Assembly: GCF_000805455.1 (NCBI RefSeq)
Contig: NZ_JSUS01000071.1
Location: 186,001 to 250,000, forward strand
DNA: 64,000 nucleotides
Direction: 5' to 3'
DNA from: Acinetobacter sp. A47
GTDB taxonomy: Bacteria > Pseudomonadota > Gammaproteobacteria > Pseudomonadales > Moraxellaceae
Positions 18,730 through 28,115 of the stretch are shown here, piece after piece. The notes beneath the pieces were generated by a model. That model made no database searches. It saw nothing but the letters and a program-made list of their open reading frames with translations, and had not been told where the DNA came from. Each line of letters opens with the position of its first letter. Within the stretch, counting starts at the first letter, position 1. Position numbers and translations under genes: made by a program.

Positions 18730-21009
18730 ATGTCATTTATCAAATCACGGAAGAAACTCGTCTCTTCTGCAATTGCATCTTCGCTTTCTGTTGTTGCAGT
18801 TCCAGCGATTGCACAGGATCAAACTGTTCAACTCCCGACTATTCATGCTCAGGCTGAAAAAGAACAAAGTCTTAAAGTCGATCAATCTGCCAACAGCAAA
18901 TTTGTTGCCCCCCTTCTGGATACACCAAAATCCGTTTCTGTGATTTCAAAACAACTGATCGAAGATACCCAGGTAACAACTTTGAGTGATGCCTTACGCA
19001 CCATTCCGGGTATTACACTCGGTGCCGGTGAAGGTGGTAACCCGAATGGTGACCGTCCGTTCATTCGTGGTTATAACTCTGAAAGCTCAATGTATGTGGA
19101 CGGTGTGCGTAGCTCGACCTCACAGAACCGTGAAATGTTTGCAGTTGAACAGGTTGAAGTGACCAAAGGTTCGGCCTCTGCTCTAGGTGGAGCTGGTACA
19201 ACTGGCGGCAGTATCAACATGATTTCTAAAGTTGCTAAAAAAGGCGATGCTTTAGAAGGCTCGATTTCTGGTGGTACAGACAACTATGCCCGTATTACCT
19301 TAGATGGCAATAAAGATTTTGGTAATGGTGTTGCGGCACGTGTTGTGGTGATGGGCCACCAAAATGAAAAAGCCGGACAACATGATGGCGCTGAATATAA
19401 ACGTGCCGGTATTGCGCCAAGCATTAGCTTCGGTCTGGATTCTGCGACCCGTGGTACCTTAAGTTACTACTACTTGAAAACTGATGATGAGCCGGATTCA
19501 GGTATTCCATATCAGTACGATACAACCAAAAAAGCGACTGCAGGTAAACCTGTCGATGTTAAACAGGGCACTTATTATGGTTGGAAAGATCGCGACTTCC
19601 AGAAACAGGAAAATCAGATTGGTACCCTCAAATTAGAACATGATTTAACAGATAATTTGACCCTAAGTAATACCGCTGTTTACAGCAAGTCTAAAAACAA
19701 CTATTTATGGACCCAACCCGATGATAGCCAAGGCAATGTCGTAAATGGTCAGGTTTGGCGCCGGGTCAATACCAATTTAACCAATACAGATACCTTTACG
19801 GATCAACTTGCATTGACCGGTAAATTTAATACTGGTGCACTCAAGCATAGCTTCAATACCGGTGCTGAATACTCGAAACAAGATTCAGATCGTGGCAGCA
19901 ATATCGTTACTGATCCAAACACTTCAAAAATTGGTGGCAGTGGTGCAAATAATGCCTGTTCATTATCTAGCTCAAATGGCTGGTGTACCGACCTCAACAA
20001 TCCTAATGCACGAGACCAGTGGCTCGGGAATATAAAAGCCAACCCGAAAGTCACCAATATCACTTCAAAAACCCAGTCCATCTATGTGCTGGACAATATC
20101 ACCATCACACCACAGTGGTTACTTGACCTCGGTGTGCGTTGGGACAAATTTGAAACTGATATGAAGTACAATAAGGACTCAGGATCAGTCAAAGCCGGTA
20201 CAAAATACAGCTCAAGCAATGATTTCTTCAACTATCAGGCTGGCCTGACTTTTAAACCGGCTGAAAATGGTGCGGTCTACATCAGTTATGCAACCTCGGC
20301 CAATCCTGTAGGTGTAGATGCAGGCGATGGTTCTGAAGGCATCAGTGTTCCAGGTAGAAATACAACTGATGAACAGGCACGTGCGATCAATAACCTGAAG
20401 CCAGAAGAAGTGAAAACTTACGAGATCGGCACTAAGTGGGATGTATTCAATAACAAATTGAATTTAACCGCTGCAATTTTCCGTACCGAAAAAGAAAATA
20501 CACGTGCACTGGATAGTGATGGTTTTACCAGAAATATTGGTGAAACACGCGTGGACGGTATCGAGCTTGGTGCGAATGGTAATATCACAGATAAATGGGC
20601 CGTATCAGCGGGTTATACCTATTTAGATAGTGAAATTGTTGATGCCGGCTTTATCAAGGATGCAAATGGTAAATATGTACCAAGTCCAAATAATGGCCAT
20701 CAAGTACAAAACGTAGCTAAAAACTCGGCAACCCTCTGGACGACCTATAAAGTATTGCCACAGCTTACTTTAGGCGCCGGTGCTGTAGCGATGGATAAAG
20801 TTTATGGCGATGCAGCCAATACCAAATGGGTACCAGGTTATGTCCGCTACGATGCAATGGCTCGTTATAACGTTGATAAAAATGTTGACCTGCAGTTAAA
20901 CATTAACAATTTATCGGATAAACGCTACTTCACCAAAGCCTATGCTTCTCATTATGCAACTGAAGCAGAAGGCCGTAGTGCAGTATTATCGGTAAACTTC
21001 AAATACTAA
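18730..21009 (+). CDS. TonB-dependent catecholate-type siderophore receptor
   Basis: A 759-residue outer-membrane receptor. A signal peptide ends after AIAQ around residue 29. A plug domain follows (LLDTPKSVSVISKQ near 63-76, RPFIRGYNSESSMYVDGVR near 109-127), then a 22-strand barrel ending in the expected terminal aromatic residue (FKY). Its closest relatives by memory are the Fiu/PiuA-type catecholate siderophore receptors. Adjacent piuC supports this, since fiu/piuA and ybiX/piuC pair in other genomes. A Fur-like box is upstream. Receptors of this type also admit siderophore-mimicking beta-lactams in other species; nothing here tests that. Confidence 0.9.
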   Translation: MSFIKSRKKLVSSAIASSLSVVAVPAIAQDQTVQLPTIHAQAEKEQSLKVDQSANSKFVAPLLDTPKSVSVISKQLIEDTQVTTLSDALRTIPGITLGAGEGGNPNGDRPFIRGYNSESSMYVDGVRSSTSQNREMFAVEQVEVTKGSASALGGAGTTGGSINMISKVAKKGDALEGSISGGTDNYARITLDGNKDFGNGVAARVVVMGHQNEKAGQHDGAEYKRAGIAPSISFGLDSATRGTLSYYYLKTDDEPDSGIPYQYDTTKKATAGKPVDVKQGTYYGWKDRDFQKQENQIGTLKLEHDLTDNLTLSNTAVYSKSKNNYLWTQPDDSQGNVVNGQVWRRVNTNLTNTDTFTDQLALTGKFNTGALKHSFNTGAEYSKQDSDRGSNIVTDPNTSKIGGSGANNACSLSSSNGWCTDLNNPNARDQWLGNIKANPKVTNITSKTQSIYVLDNITITPQWLLDLGVRWDKFETDMKYNKDSGSVKAGTKYSSSNDFFNYQAGLTFKPAENGAVYISYATSANPVGVDAGDGSEGISVPGRNTTDEQARAINNLKPEEVKTYEIGTKWDVFNNKLNLTAAIFRTEKENTRALDSDGFTRNIGETRVDGIELGANGNITDKWAVSAGYTYLDSEIVDAGFIKDANGKYVPSPNNGHQVQNVAKNSATLWTTYKVLPQLTLGAGAVAMDKVYGDAANTKWVPGYVRYDAMARYNVDKNVDLQLNINNLSDKRYFTKAYASHYATEAEGRSAVLSVNFKY

Positions 21010-21016
21010 GCCGAAT

Positions 21017-21078
21017 AAAAGCCATAATTTAATTATGGCTTTTAGCGTAAGAATAGCCTCATAATGAGGCTATTTTTT
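21017..21078 (+). terminator. Tandem hairpins between the receptor and piuC
   Basis: Two consecutive strong stems follow the receptor stop. The first has arms AAAAGCCATAA / TTATGGCTTTT (21017-21043). The second has arms AATAGCCTCA / TGAGGCTATT (21052-21074) and runs into TTTTTT. The second stem contains the upstream ATG at 21064, which argues against its use as the piuC start. Confidence 0.85.
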
Positions 21079-21108
21079 ATCAGTTATTATTCTCACAAGG
21101 TATTTACT

Positions 21109-21792
21109 GTGATCCATCATATTCCTCATGTATTAAGCAAAGAACAGGTTCAGTACTTTCGTGAAGAAATGGACAAAATCGAATGGACCAATGGCAAAGT
21201 CACCGCAGGGACACTTTCGGCAACGGTCAAGAATAATCAGCAACTACCAGAAGATCATCCTTTAACGCATCATCTTAGCAATATTATTTTAGAACAACTG
21301 GGCAAGCATCCCCTGTTCCTGTCTGCCGCCATACCACTGGATATTATCCCGCCACTTTTTAATCGCTATGAAAATCAGGAAGCTTTTGGCTTTCATGTCG
21401 ACAACTCGATCCGCCGGATTCGTGGCAGCAAGGAGCGCTTACGTACGGATTTGTCCTGCACGCTCTTCTTGTCCGAACCAGAAGAATATGACGGCGGCGA
21501 ACTGGTGATTGAAGATACCTATGGCTATCACGAAGCCAAATTGCCGGCTGGTGATATGGTGCTTTACCCTTCTTCCAGTTTGCATGAGGTGACCGCAATC
21601 ACCCGTGGATGCCGTACCGCTTCGTTCTTTTGGGTACAAAGCATGGTGCGGGACGATGCTGACCGGAATATGCTGTTTACCCTTGACCAGACCATTCAAA
21701 ACTTGCGTATGCAACTGGGTGACAGCCATCAGGAAGTCATTAAACTCACCAACCTCTATCATAACCTGATGCGCAAATGGGCTGAGCTATAA
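21109..21792 (+). CDS. piuC: Fe(II)/2-oxoglutarate-dependent dioxygenase PiuC/YbiX
   Basis: A PKHD-type hydroxylase of the YbiX/PiuC family, found next to catecholate siderophore receptors. The metal and cosubstrate residues are visible: His96 and Asp98 in FHVDNS, His159 in SLHEV, and a downstream Arg169 in RGCRTASFFW. The start is the GTG at 21109: it yields 227 residues and the family's N-terminus (IPHVLS), and has AAGG about 9 bases upstream. A longer frame from an ATG at 21064 begins inside a terminator stem. The true substrate of this family is unsettled. Confidence 0.88.
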   Translation: MIHHIPHVLSKEQVQYFREEMDKIEWTNGKVTAGTLSATVKNNQQLPEDHPLTHHLSNIILEQLGKHPLFLSAAIPLDIIPPLFNRYENQEAFGFHVDNSIRRIRGSKERLRTDLSCTLFLSEPEEYDGGELVIEDTYGYHEAKLPAGDMVLYPSSSLHEVTAITRGCRTASFFWVQSMVRDDADRNMLFTLDQTIQNLRMQLGDSHQEVIKLTNLYHNLMRKWAEL

Positions 21793-22028
21793 AATCGCCT
21801 TGATGCTTCAGCATCAAGCAAAAATAAAGTTTATTTTCAATAAAAATAAGAATGACGGTAAATATTTTCTCTGTTTGGCAAATTGATGCAAAAAACAGGA
21901 AAATATTTTCCAGCCAATGCCTTTAAAATGTTTTATAGACCTTTGCAGCCGGTGGTATTTTCACCTAGACTGATCACAGTTAGATGATTAATATAACGGC
22001 AAAATTAAATAACTTATACGAATGGTAG
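21793..22028 (+). promoter_or_regulatory. leuA upstream region with a candidate promoter
   Basis: AT-rich spacer after piuC. A possible sigma-70 promoter has TAGACT at 21966-21971, a 17-base spacer and TAATAT at 21989-21994. That would start a transcript about 25-30 bases before the leader peptide. Confidence 0.5.
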
Positions 22029-22031
22029 ATG

Positions 22032-22118
22032 ATGAAAACAAATCGCGGCTTTACCCACCCGTCTCATACAACACATCGTGCTGCTCTTCTCCTGATGCTG
22101 CGCCTCGCGCGCATATAA
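22032..22118 (+). CDS. Leucine-rich leader peptide upstream of leuA
   Basis: A 28-codon frame (29 if the preceding in-frame ATG at 22029 is used) ends in TAA, 132 bases before leuA. Near its end five of seven residues are leucine: LLLMLRL, followed by ARI and the stop. The codons are CTT CTC CTG ATG CTG CGC CTC. This composition is what is known for leu operon leader peptides. The leader is more GC-rich than the spacer around it. A GGTAG before the ATG is a weak binding site. It is short enough to escape normal gene calling. Confidence 0.72.
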   Translation: MKTNRGFTHPSHTTHRAALLLMLRLARI

Positions 22119-22124
22119 ATTTTT
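22095..22124 (+). promoter_or_regulatory. Attenuator-like hairpin over the leucine codons
   Basis: The leader's last codons form a stem of ATGC-(T)-GCGC with GCGC-GCAT around a CTC loop (22095-22114). A five-T run follows at 22120-22124. A ribosome stalled on the leucine codons would cover this stem. The T run is separated from the stem by five bases, so terminator strength is uncertain. A weaker GTTGC/GCAAC stem sits at 22202-22226, just before the leuA binding site. Confidence 0.5.
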
Positions 22125-22250
22125 CGCCTGTACCTTTAGGCACCTGATTCCCGGTTTCACTTTAAATTCATTCTTATAGACACCATATATATCTGTAGTA
22201 CGTTGCCTTTTATCTGACTCAGCAACCATGCTACGACAAGGAGTTATCTC

Positions 22251-23948
22251 ATGATGTTGGCTGACCCAAGCAAAAAATACCGCCGTATGTACCAGCGCGT
22301 CGATTTACCAGATCGTCAATGGCCAAATAACGAAATTAATCAGGCACCGATCTGGATGAGTACCGACCTTCGTGACGGTAACCAGGCAATTTTTGAGCCG
22401 ATGAACATGGAACAAAAATTAAAAATGTTCCAGATGCTGGTGAAAATCGGCTTTAAACATATCGAAATCGGCTTTCCTTCTGCCTCACAGATCGATTTTG
22501 ATTTTACCCGCAAGTTAATTGAAGAAAACTTGATCCCTAAAGATGTTTACATCGAAGTTCTGGTGCAGGCACGTGATCACTTGATCGAGCGTACTTTTGA
22601 AGCTTTGGCGGGTGCCGAACGTGCCATCGTGCATATCTACAATTCAAACTCACCGACTTTCCGCAAGAAGGTCTTGAATGTCGATGCCAATGGCTCAAAA
22701 CAGCTTGCCATGAATGCAGCAAGCAAAGTCAAGCAATATGCAGCACAGTACCCGGCAACAGAATGGATTTTCCAGTACAGTCCTGAATGTTTCTCTGCCA
22801 CTGAACTGGAAGTCGCCAAGGATGTCTGTGATGCGGTAACTGAAATCTGGGAAGCTTCACCGACCAATAAAGTGATCTTGAACTTGCCTGCCACTGTGGA
22901 AGTATCGACACCGAATGTCTATGCCGATCAAATCGAATGGATGCACCGTAACTTGGCGCGCCGTGATGGCGTGATTATCTCGGTTCACTGCCACAATGAC
23001 CGTGGTTGTGGTATTGCCGCCTCTGAATTGGCCATCATGGCAGGTGCTGACCGAGTTGAAGGCTGTGTCTTTGGCAATGGCGAACGTACCGGTAATGTTG
23101 ACGTGGCTGCCATTGCCTTGAACATGTATACCCAAGGTGTTGCACCTAACCTTGATTTCTCCAATATCAATGAAATCATTGCAACAGTTGAAGAATGCAC
23201 GGGCTTACCGGTTCACCCTCGTCATCCGTATGCAGGTGATCTGGTCTTTACGGCATTCTCCGGCTCACATCAGGATGCCATCAAGAAAGGCTTCGAGTTC
23301 CAGAAAAACGAAGACATCTGGGATATGCCTTATTTGCCTATCGATCCAAAAGACCTGGGCCGTGACTACGACGCCGTGATCCGTGTCAACAGCCAGTCAG
23401 GTAAAGGTGGTATTGCCTACTTGCTAGAATCGAACTACAACGTGGCCTTGCCACGCCGTGTACAAATCGAATTTAGCCAGATCGTGCAGCAACATACCGA
23501 TGAGAATGGTACTGAAATCAGTGCACATGAAATCTGGAGCTTGTTCCAGAACACCTATGTGGATGTGAAAAACAGCCATTATCACACCAGACATTATCAG
23601 TTATCCGATATTAACGGTACGCAAATCATTGAACTGGACATTGAAATTGACGGTGAGGTTCAGCGTCTGCGCGGTGAAGGCAATGGCCCGATCTCGGCCA
23701 TGTTGAATGCCTTACAGTTACCGATTGATGTCGTAAACTACGAAGAGCGCAGCATCAGCTCAGGTGCCAATGCCAAAGCCCTTGCCTTGATTGAACTTCA
23801 GGTAAAAGGTACAGGCAAGAGCGCATTTGGTGCAGGCGTGCATGACAATATCGTAACCTCATCGATTGAAGCCATTATTGCATGTACTAACCGCTTGATT
23901 GAGCAAGGGGTATTAACTACCGATCAAGTGGCTGCTGCGGCGGTATAG
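22251..23948 (+). CDS. leuA: 2-isopropylmalate synthase
   Basis: LeuA condenses 2-oxoisovalerate with acetyl-CoA, the first committed step of leucine synthesis. The 565-residue enzyme is of the longer LeuA2 type. The TIM-barrel domain starts with the metal-binding motif TDLRDGNQ (residues 38-45) and carries VHCHND near residue 244. The C-terminal LeuA allosteric domain follows from about residue 430 (RHYQLSDINGTQ, then RLRGEGNGPISA), the site of leucine feedback in the family. The ATG at 22251 has AAGGAG 7 bases upstream. A leucine-rich leader lies in front. It stands apart from leuBCD here. Confidence 0.95.
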   Translation: MMLADPSKKYRRMYQRVDLPDRQWPNNEINQAPIWMSTDLRDGNQAIFEPMNMEQKLKMFQMLVKIGFKHIEIGFPSASQIDFDFTRKLIEENLIPKDVYIEVLVQARDHLIERTFEALAGAERAIVHIYNSNSPTFRKKVLNVDANGSKQLAMNAASKVKQYAAQYPATEWIFQYSPECFSATELEVAKDVCDAVTEIWEASPTNKVILNLPATVEVSTPNVYADQIEWMHRNLARRDGVIISVHCHNDRGCGIAASELAIMAGADRVEGCVFGNGERTGNVDVAAIALNMYTQGVAPNLDFSNINEIIATVEECTGLPVHPRHPYAGDLVFTAFSGSHQDAIKKGFEFQKNEDIWDMPYLPIDPKDLGRDYDAVIRVNSQSGKGGIAYLLESNYNVALPRRVQIEFSQIVQQHTDENGTEISAHEIWSLFQNTYVDVKNSHYHTRHYQLSDINGTQIIELDIEIDGEVQRLRGEGNGPISAMLNALQLPIDVVNYEERSISSGANAKALALIELQVKGTGKSAFGAGVHDNIVTSSIEAIIACTNRLIEQGVLTTDQVAAAAV

Positions 23949-24370
23949 GTAGATGAAATAGCACATAATCGTCAGTAAAGCTGAGTTGTAATATCAGAAA
24001 AAATGACTTTTGAAAGGATACCCGAATTGGTATCCTTTCAGTTTCATTGAGATTGAATATAATTTCTCGTTTAAACTCAGATACTCGGAAAAATCATCCA
24101 CAACCCGCCCGGTGCTTGTAAGATGCTTTTTCTGCGATAGAATGAGAAAAACACAAGAAGTGAACAGGTTTTGTGGCAAGCTGCGGTTGTAGCAGCACAA
24201 GAGGCCTTTGCTTACTTTAGGCGAAATCAAAGTAAGTCTAACTGAAAGTTTATCCTGGAACTGGATAACAACTCGGCAGGACTCCGTTATTAAAACCATG
24301 ATTTCAAGTAACGAGAGATTCAATTGAACTCTGTTTATTGATTCAAACTTATATAAGGCGAACGATTCCA
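23949..24370 (+). promoter_or_regulatory. leuA-metX spacer with hairpins
   Basis: A 422-base spacer. A terminator-like stem follows leuA (TGAAAGGATACC / GGTATCCTTTCA, 24011-24040), with only a short T-rich tail. Two small stems lie nearer metX: CTTACTTT / AAAGTAAG at about 24209-24236, and TTATCC / GGATAA at 24250-24268. I do not recognise a SAM riboswitch. The metX promoter should be in the last 150 bases. Confidence 0.5.
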
Positions 24371-25531
24371 GTGTCTTTTCCATCGGATTCAGTGGGTTTA
24401 GTCACTCCACAAAAGTTTCAGTTTGAACAACCGCTAGAGCTTGAATGTGGCCGCATATTGCCACGTTTTGATTTAATGGTTGAGACCTATGGAACACTTA
24501 ACGCAGACAAGTCAAATGCCATCCTGATTTGCCATGCGCTCTCAGGACATCATCACGCAGCCGGCTACCATCATGAAGATGACAAAAAAGCAGGTTGGTG
24601 GGACAGCTGTATTGGACCTGGAAAAGCGATTGATACAAACGACTTCTTTGTTGTGTCATTAAATAATATTGGCGGCTGTAGCGGTTCTACAGGCCCCACC
24701 TCACCCAATCCGGAAAATGACAACCGGCCTTATGGACCTGACTTTCCACTGGTGACTGTACGCGACTGGGTAAAAACCCAGGCCATGCTGTCAGACCGGC
24801 TGGGTATCGATGTCTGGTACGCTGTGGTTGGCGGTTCCCTGGGAGGCATGCAGGCCTTGCAATGGTCACTGGATTACCCGGATCGTCTGAAAAAATGTGC
24901 CGTGATTGCCAGCGCCCCGAAATTATCGGCCCAAAATATTGCTTTTAACGAGGTTGCACGCCAGTCGATTCTGTCTGATCCAGACTTTCATCATGGCCGC
25001 TATCTGGAAAATGACAGCTATCCAAGGCGCGGCCTGATTCTGGCTCGTATGGTTGGCCATATTACCTACTTGTCCGAAGAAGCCATGAAACAGAAATTTG
25101 GCCGTGACCTCAAGTCAGGCAAATTTATGTATGGTTTCGATGTCGAGTTTCAGGTCGAAAGCTATTTGCGTTACCAAGGTGAACAATTCAGTCGCAATTT
25201 CGATGCAAATACTTACTTGATTATGACCAAGGCTCTGGATTATTTTGACCCCTCCCGTGAGTATGGTCATTCTCTCACCAGGGCCATGAGTAAACCGAAA
25301 TGCCAGTTTCTGGTGATTTCATTTACCACGGACTGGCGCTTTAGCCCAAGCCGCTCACAGGAACTGGTCGATGCCTTGATTGACAATCATAAACCTGTCA
25401 GCTATCTGGACATTGATGCTGAACAGGGCCATGATTCTTTCTTGTTCCCGATTCCCCTTTATGTAAAAACATTACGGGCATTTTTAGGTGGTGAACAACA
25501 GTTGCAATCGACACCGCAGGAGCAGCATTAA
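24371..25531 (+). CDS. metX: Homoserine O-acyltransferase MetX
   Basis: MetX acylates homoserine, opening methionine synthesis from the aspartate family. It is an alpha/beta-hydrolase of 386 residues. The nucleophile is Ser156 in VVGGSLGGM, and the C-terminal catalytic His lies in [10 protein letters not shown]. Whether acetyl- or succinyl-CoA is used cannot be told with certainty from sequence alone. I chose the GTG at 24371 because it gives [11 protein letters not shown], which matches the form I recall from Acinetobacter, with AAGGCG upstream. A TTG at 24338 extends the frame. It overlaps metW by one base. Confidence 0.93.
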   Translation: MSFPSDSVGLVTPQKFQFEQPLELECGRILPRFDLMVETYGTLNADKSNAILICHALSGHHHAAGYHHEDDKKAGWWDSCIGPGKAIDTNDFFVVSLNNIGGCSGSTGPTSPNPENDNRPYGPDFPLVTVRDWVKTQAMLSDRLGIDVWYAVVGGSLGGMQALQWSLDYPDRLKKCAVIASAPKLSAQNIAFNEVARQSILSDPDFHHGRYLENDSYPRRGLILARMVGHITYLSEEAMKQKFGRDLKSGKFMYGFDVEFQVESYLRYQGEQFSRNFDANTYLIMTKALDYFDPSREYGHSLTRAMSKPKCQFLVISFTTDWRFSPSRSQELVDALIDNHKPVSYLDIDAEQGHDSFLFPIPLYVKTLRAFLGGEQQLQSTPQEQH

Positions 25532-26124
25532 TGCGTATAGATCAACAACTCGCCGAAAAATGGATTAACCCGAACTCTAGCGTGTTAGACTTGGGCTGTG
25601 GTGATGGTGAATTGCTGGCTCACATGAGTAAACAGCACAATATTCGCGCCTACGGGTTAGAAATTGATCAAGAAAAGATTGCAATTGCCATCAGTCGGGG
25701 GTTAAATATTATCCAACAGGACTTGAACCTCGGTTTAAGCCGTTTTGCCGACCAGTCTTTTGACTCGGTGGTCATGGCTCAAGCTTTGCAAGCTGTGGAT
25801 GCACCTGATGTCCTGCTTCGTGATATGGTGCGTGTCGGCAAACAGGCCATTATTACCTTTCCAAACTTTGCACACTGGAAGACACGTTCTTTTCTTGCAT
25901 TGAAAGGGAAAATGCCTGTTTCGGAAGCTTTGCCTTATATGTGGTATAACACCCCGAATATTCATTTATGTACTTTCCGTGACTTCGAGGCCTTATGTGC
26001 CGAGAACCGGATTAAAATTATTAATCGACTTGCCGTTAATGGTGACCAACAAGGTAGTATGCTCAGCAAGCATATGCCGAACCTATTTGGTGAAGTCGCA
26101 ATTTATCGAGTGAGCGCTCTATGA
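25531..26124 (+). CDS. metW: Methionine biosynthesis protein MetW
   Basis: MetW is a small SAM-binding-fold protein (197 residues) that works with MetX in many proteobacteria. The methyltransferase-like motif VLDLGCGDGELLAHM is at residues 19-33, followed by LEIDQEKIAIA. It begins within the metX stop (TAATG) and its own stop overlaps the next gene (ATGA), so all three genes are translationally coupled. Confidence 0.93.
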   Translation: MRIDQQLAEKWINPNSSVLDLGCGDGELLAHMSKQHNIRAYGLEIDQEKIAIAISRGLNIIQQDLNLGLSRFADQSFDSVVMAQALQAVDAPDVLLRDMVRVGKQAIITFPNFAHWKTRSFLALKGKMPVSEALPYMWYNTPNIHLCTFRDFEALCAENRIKIINRLAVNGDQQGSMLSKHMPNLFGEVAIYRVSAL

Positions 26125-26708
26125 AAAAGACATTAATCAGCACATTTTTATTTGGTCTGATCAGTATACAAGCGCATGCTGACTATGTTGCCCAGCCACA
26201 ATCGGTCGCAACCCAGGCAGCACGATATTCAGTGATGGGTATCGGTGAGTTGCAAAGCGCAGCAAAAGCTGGTCAAGCCGGGGCTCAGTTTTATTTAGCC
26301 ACCCGTTACCAGTATGGTAAAGATGTGGCTAAAGATGAGAAGCAAGCTTTTAGCTTGTTCAAGGCTGCCGCAGATCAGGGCTTGTCTGCCGCACAACTGA
26401 ATGTTGGCCGTATGTATGCCGATGGTATTGGCACCAAGAAAGATGAAGCTTTGGCACGTAAATATTTCGAGAAAGCAGCCAGTAATGGCGATAACCGTGC
26501 CAGCTTTAATCTTGCCATGATGGAAGAGCAAAAGAAAAACTATATGGGTGCTTACCAATGGTATGAGCTTTCAACCCGTGATGGCATGCTCGATACCAAA
26601 GTGATCAAGCTTTCTGAAGGCAAGAAAACCGCGTTGGCGGCAAACCTGACCCAAGACCAGATCCGTACTGCTCGTGACCGTGCTGATAAATGGATCCAGG
26701 CGCAATAA
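26121..26708 (+). CDS. Exported Sel1-repeat protein
   Basis: A 195-residue protein with a signal peptide (MKKTLISTFLFGLISIQAHA, cleavage near residue 20). Sel1-like helical repeats run from about residue 36 to 155: AAKAGQAGAQFYLATRYQYG, AADQGLSAAQLNVGRMYADG and AASNGDNRASFNLAMMEEQ. Such proteins scaffold protein-protein contacts in the periplasm. It overlaps metW by four bases, an odd partner for methionine enzymes; a functional link is possible but unproven. A good terminator follows. Confidence 0.85.
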   Translation: MKKTLISTFLFGLISIQAHADYVAQPQSVATQAARYSVMGIGELQSAAKAGQAGAQFYLATRYQYGKDVAKDEKQAFSLFKAAADQGLSAAQLNVGRMYADGIGTKKDEALARKYFEKAASNGDNRASFNLAMMEEQKKNYMGAYQWYELSTRDGMLDTKVIKLSEGKKTALAANLTQDQIRTARDRADKWIQAQ

Positions 26709-26736
26709 TCTTGTTTAGATTTATTGATTAATATAA

Positions 26737-26763
26737 AAACCGACTTGTAAGAGTCGGTTTTTT
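26737..26763 (+). terminator. Terminator of metX-metW-Sel1
   Basis: Stem AAACCGACT / AGTCGGTTT with a short loop, running into six Ts. Confidence 0.92.
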
Positions 26764-26850
26764 ATTAGCATGGTTCAAGCCTAATAAAAAGAGGTCATCC
26801 CCTAAGCAATAATGCTGATTCACTTAAAGTGATTAAAAAGAGAAAGCTTG

Positions 26851-27396
26851 ATGTTTGAGAGAAATATCCTTAAGAAATCAATTTATATCAGTGTTTTCAT
26901 TATAGTTGCCTGTTTTATTATTGTTCAGCTATTAAAACCCTTCTTCTTTGACCACTCACAAAAGCTAGATTTTACACTTCAAATTACATCTTATAAAAAT
27001 GGCTATACACAAAATGATTTTTTAAATGAGTTAAAGGAAATTAATTCGGCAGCTTATGCAATGTATGAGTCTGATTATTTTGTTCCCTTGATCACAACCC
27101 ACCTGCAACGTGAAACCATCTTAATGCTGCCTATGCTCAGAAAGAATACAGATATCGAGACCAGTCATATCTTGCAACAACCTGATCATCAGTTCTATTT
27201 TCAGCTCCCGTTATACTCCCAAAAACATTCGTATCCTATCTCTTATATTGACTTCAATCTTCCATCGATGTCTGGCGGGATTTCTTTCGATTGTAAAAGC
27301 AAGCACCCGCAACAAACTTCTTTGATTGAAACAGAAAACTATAAAGCCCGAGTTATTTTTAATCAGAAAAAATGTTCTATTCGCTCATATTCATAA
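26851..27396 (+). CDS. Membrane-anchored hypothetical protein
   Basis: A 181-residue protein with an N-terminal membrane anchor (IYISVFIIVACFIIVQLL, about residues 11-28). The rest is probably periplasmic, and two C-terminal Cys residues could form a disulfide. I recognise no domain. A GAGAAAGC stretch is the only plausible binding site before the ATG at 26851; a TTG three bases earlier is also possible. The low GC and lack of a recognisable family suggest a lineage-specific gene. Confidence 0.6.
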   Translation: MFERNILKKSIYISVFIIVACFIIVQLLKPFFFDHSQKLDFTLQITSYKNGYTQNDFLNELKEINSAAYAMYESDYFVPLITTHLQRETILMLPMLRKNTDIETSHILQQPDHQFYFQLPLYSQKHSYPISYIDFNLPSMSGGISFDCKSKHPQQTSLIETENYKARVIFNQKKCSIRSYS

Positions 27397-27455
27397 TGCC
27401 GCTATTCCATGCTGGAAATGCGTTAAAATACACAAAACTTAAATAGGTTTAACTC

Positions 27456-28079
27456 ATGTCTACCCAATCCTGGCTCAACCAAGGCAGCCTTGTGCTTGCA
27501 AGTAACAATAAAGGCAAAGTTGCCGAATTTGAACACCTCTTTCAACAGCTTAACCTTCCGGTTGAAATCATTCCACAAGGCAAACTCGATATTGAAGATG
27601 CCATCGAAGATGGTCTCAGCTTTGTTGAAAATGCCATTATCAAGGCACGTCATGCGTCTAGGCTTTCAGGTAAACCTGCACTTGCAGATGACTCCGGGCT
27701 GTGTGTACCGGTTTTAGGGGGCGCGCCTGGCATCTACTCGGCGCGCTATGCGGGCGAACATGGCAACGATGCGGCCAATAACCAGAAACTGCTCGCCGAT
27801 CTTGCGCCCTTACGTAAAGACGGTGAAGTAATTGAAGGAATGTTTGTGTGTGTACTCGCACTGGTCACTCATGCAGAAGACCCGTTGCCACAAATTTTCC
27901 AAGGTATCTGGAAAGGCGAGATTTTGGAAGCAGCGCGTGGTGAAAACGGCTTTGGTTACGATCCTTTATTTTGGCTACCTGAGCTGAATATTTCGAGTGC
28001 TGAACTGACCAAGGCCGAGAAGAATAAGATCAGCCATCGTGGCCAGGCCATGCAGCTGTTTAAGGCCAGTCTGCTTTAA
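27456..28079 (+). CDS. rdgB: XTP/dITP diphosphatase (HAM1 family)
   Basis: RdgB hydrolyses non-canonical purine nucleoside triphosphates (dITP, XTP) so that they are kept out of DNA. The 207-residue chain has the family motifs SNNKGKVAEF near residues 17-26, ENAIIKARHAS near 58-68, LADDSGLCV near 75-83, GIYSARYAG and the C-terminal SHRGQAM. It is a single gene with its own terminator, whose stem lies partly inside the converging AEC gene. Confidence 0.95.
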   Translation: MSTQSWLNQGSLVLASNNKGKVAEFEHLFQQLNLPVEIIPQGKLDIEDAIEDGLSFVENAIIKARHASRLSGKPALADDSGLCVPVLGGAPGIYSARYAGEHGNDAANNQKLLADLAPLRKDGEVIEGMFVCVLALVTHAEDPLPQIFQGIWKGEILEAARGENGFGYDPLFWLPELNISSAELTKAEKNKISHRGQAMQLFKASLL

Positions 28080-28088
28080 AATACACAC

Positions 28089-28115
28089 GTGCCCTGCTAA
28101 ATCAGGGCACTTTTT
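28089..28115 (+). terminator. Terminator of rdgB, overlapping the AEC gene end
   Basis: Stem GTGCCCTG / CAGGGCAC with loop CTAAAT, then TTTTT. The loop carries the stop codon of the convergent AEC gene, and the 3' arm encodes its last residues. Confidence 0.9.

Noticed and set aside
24041..24370. A SAM-sensing riboswitch upstream of metX
   Set aside because: Two small stems exist, but I cannot match them to a known SAM riboswitch class.
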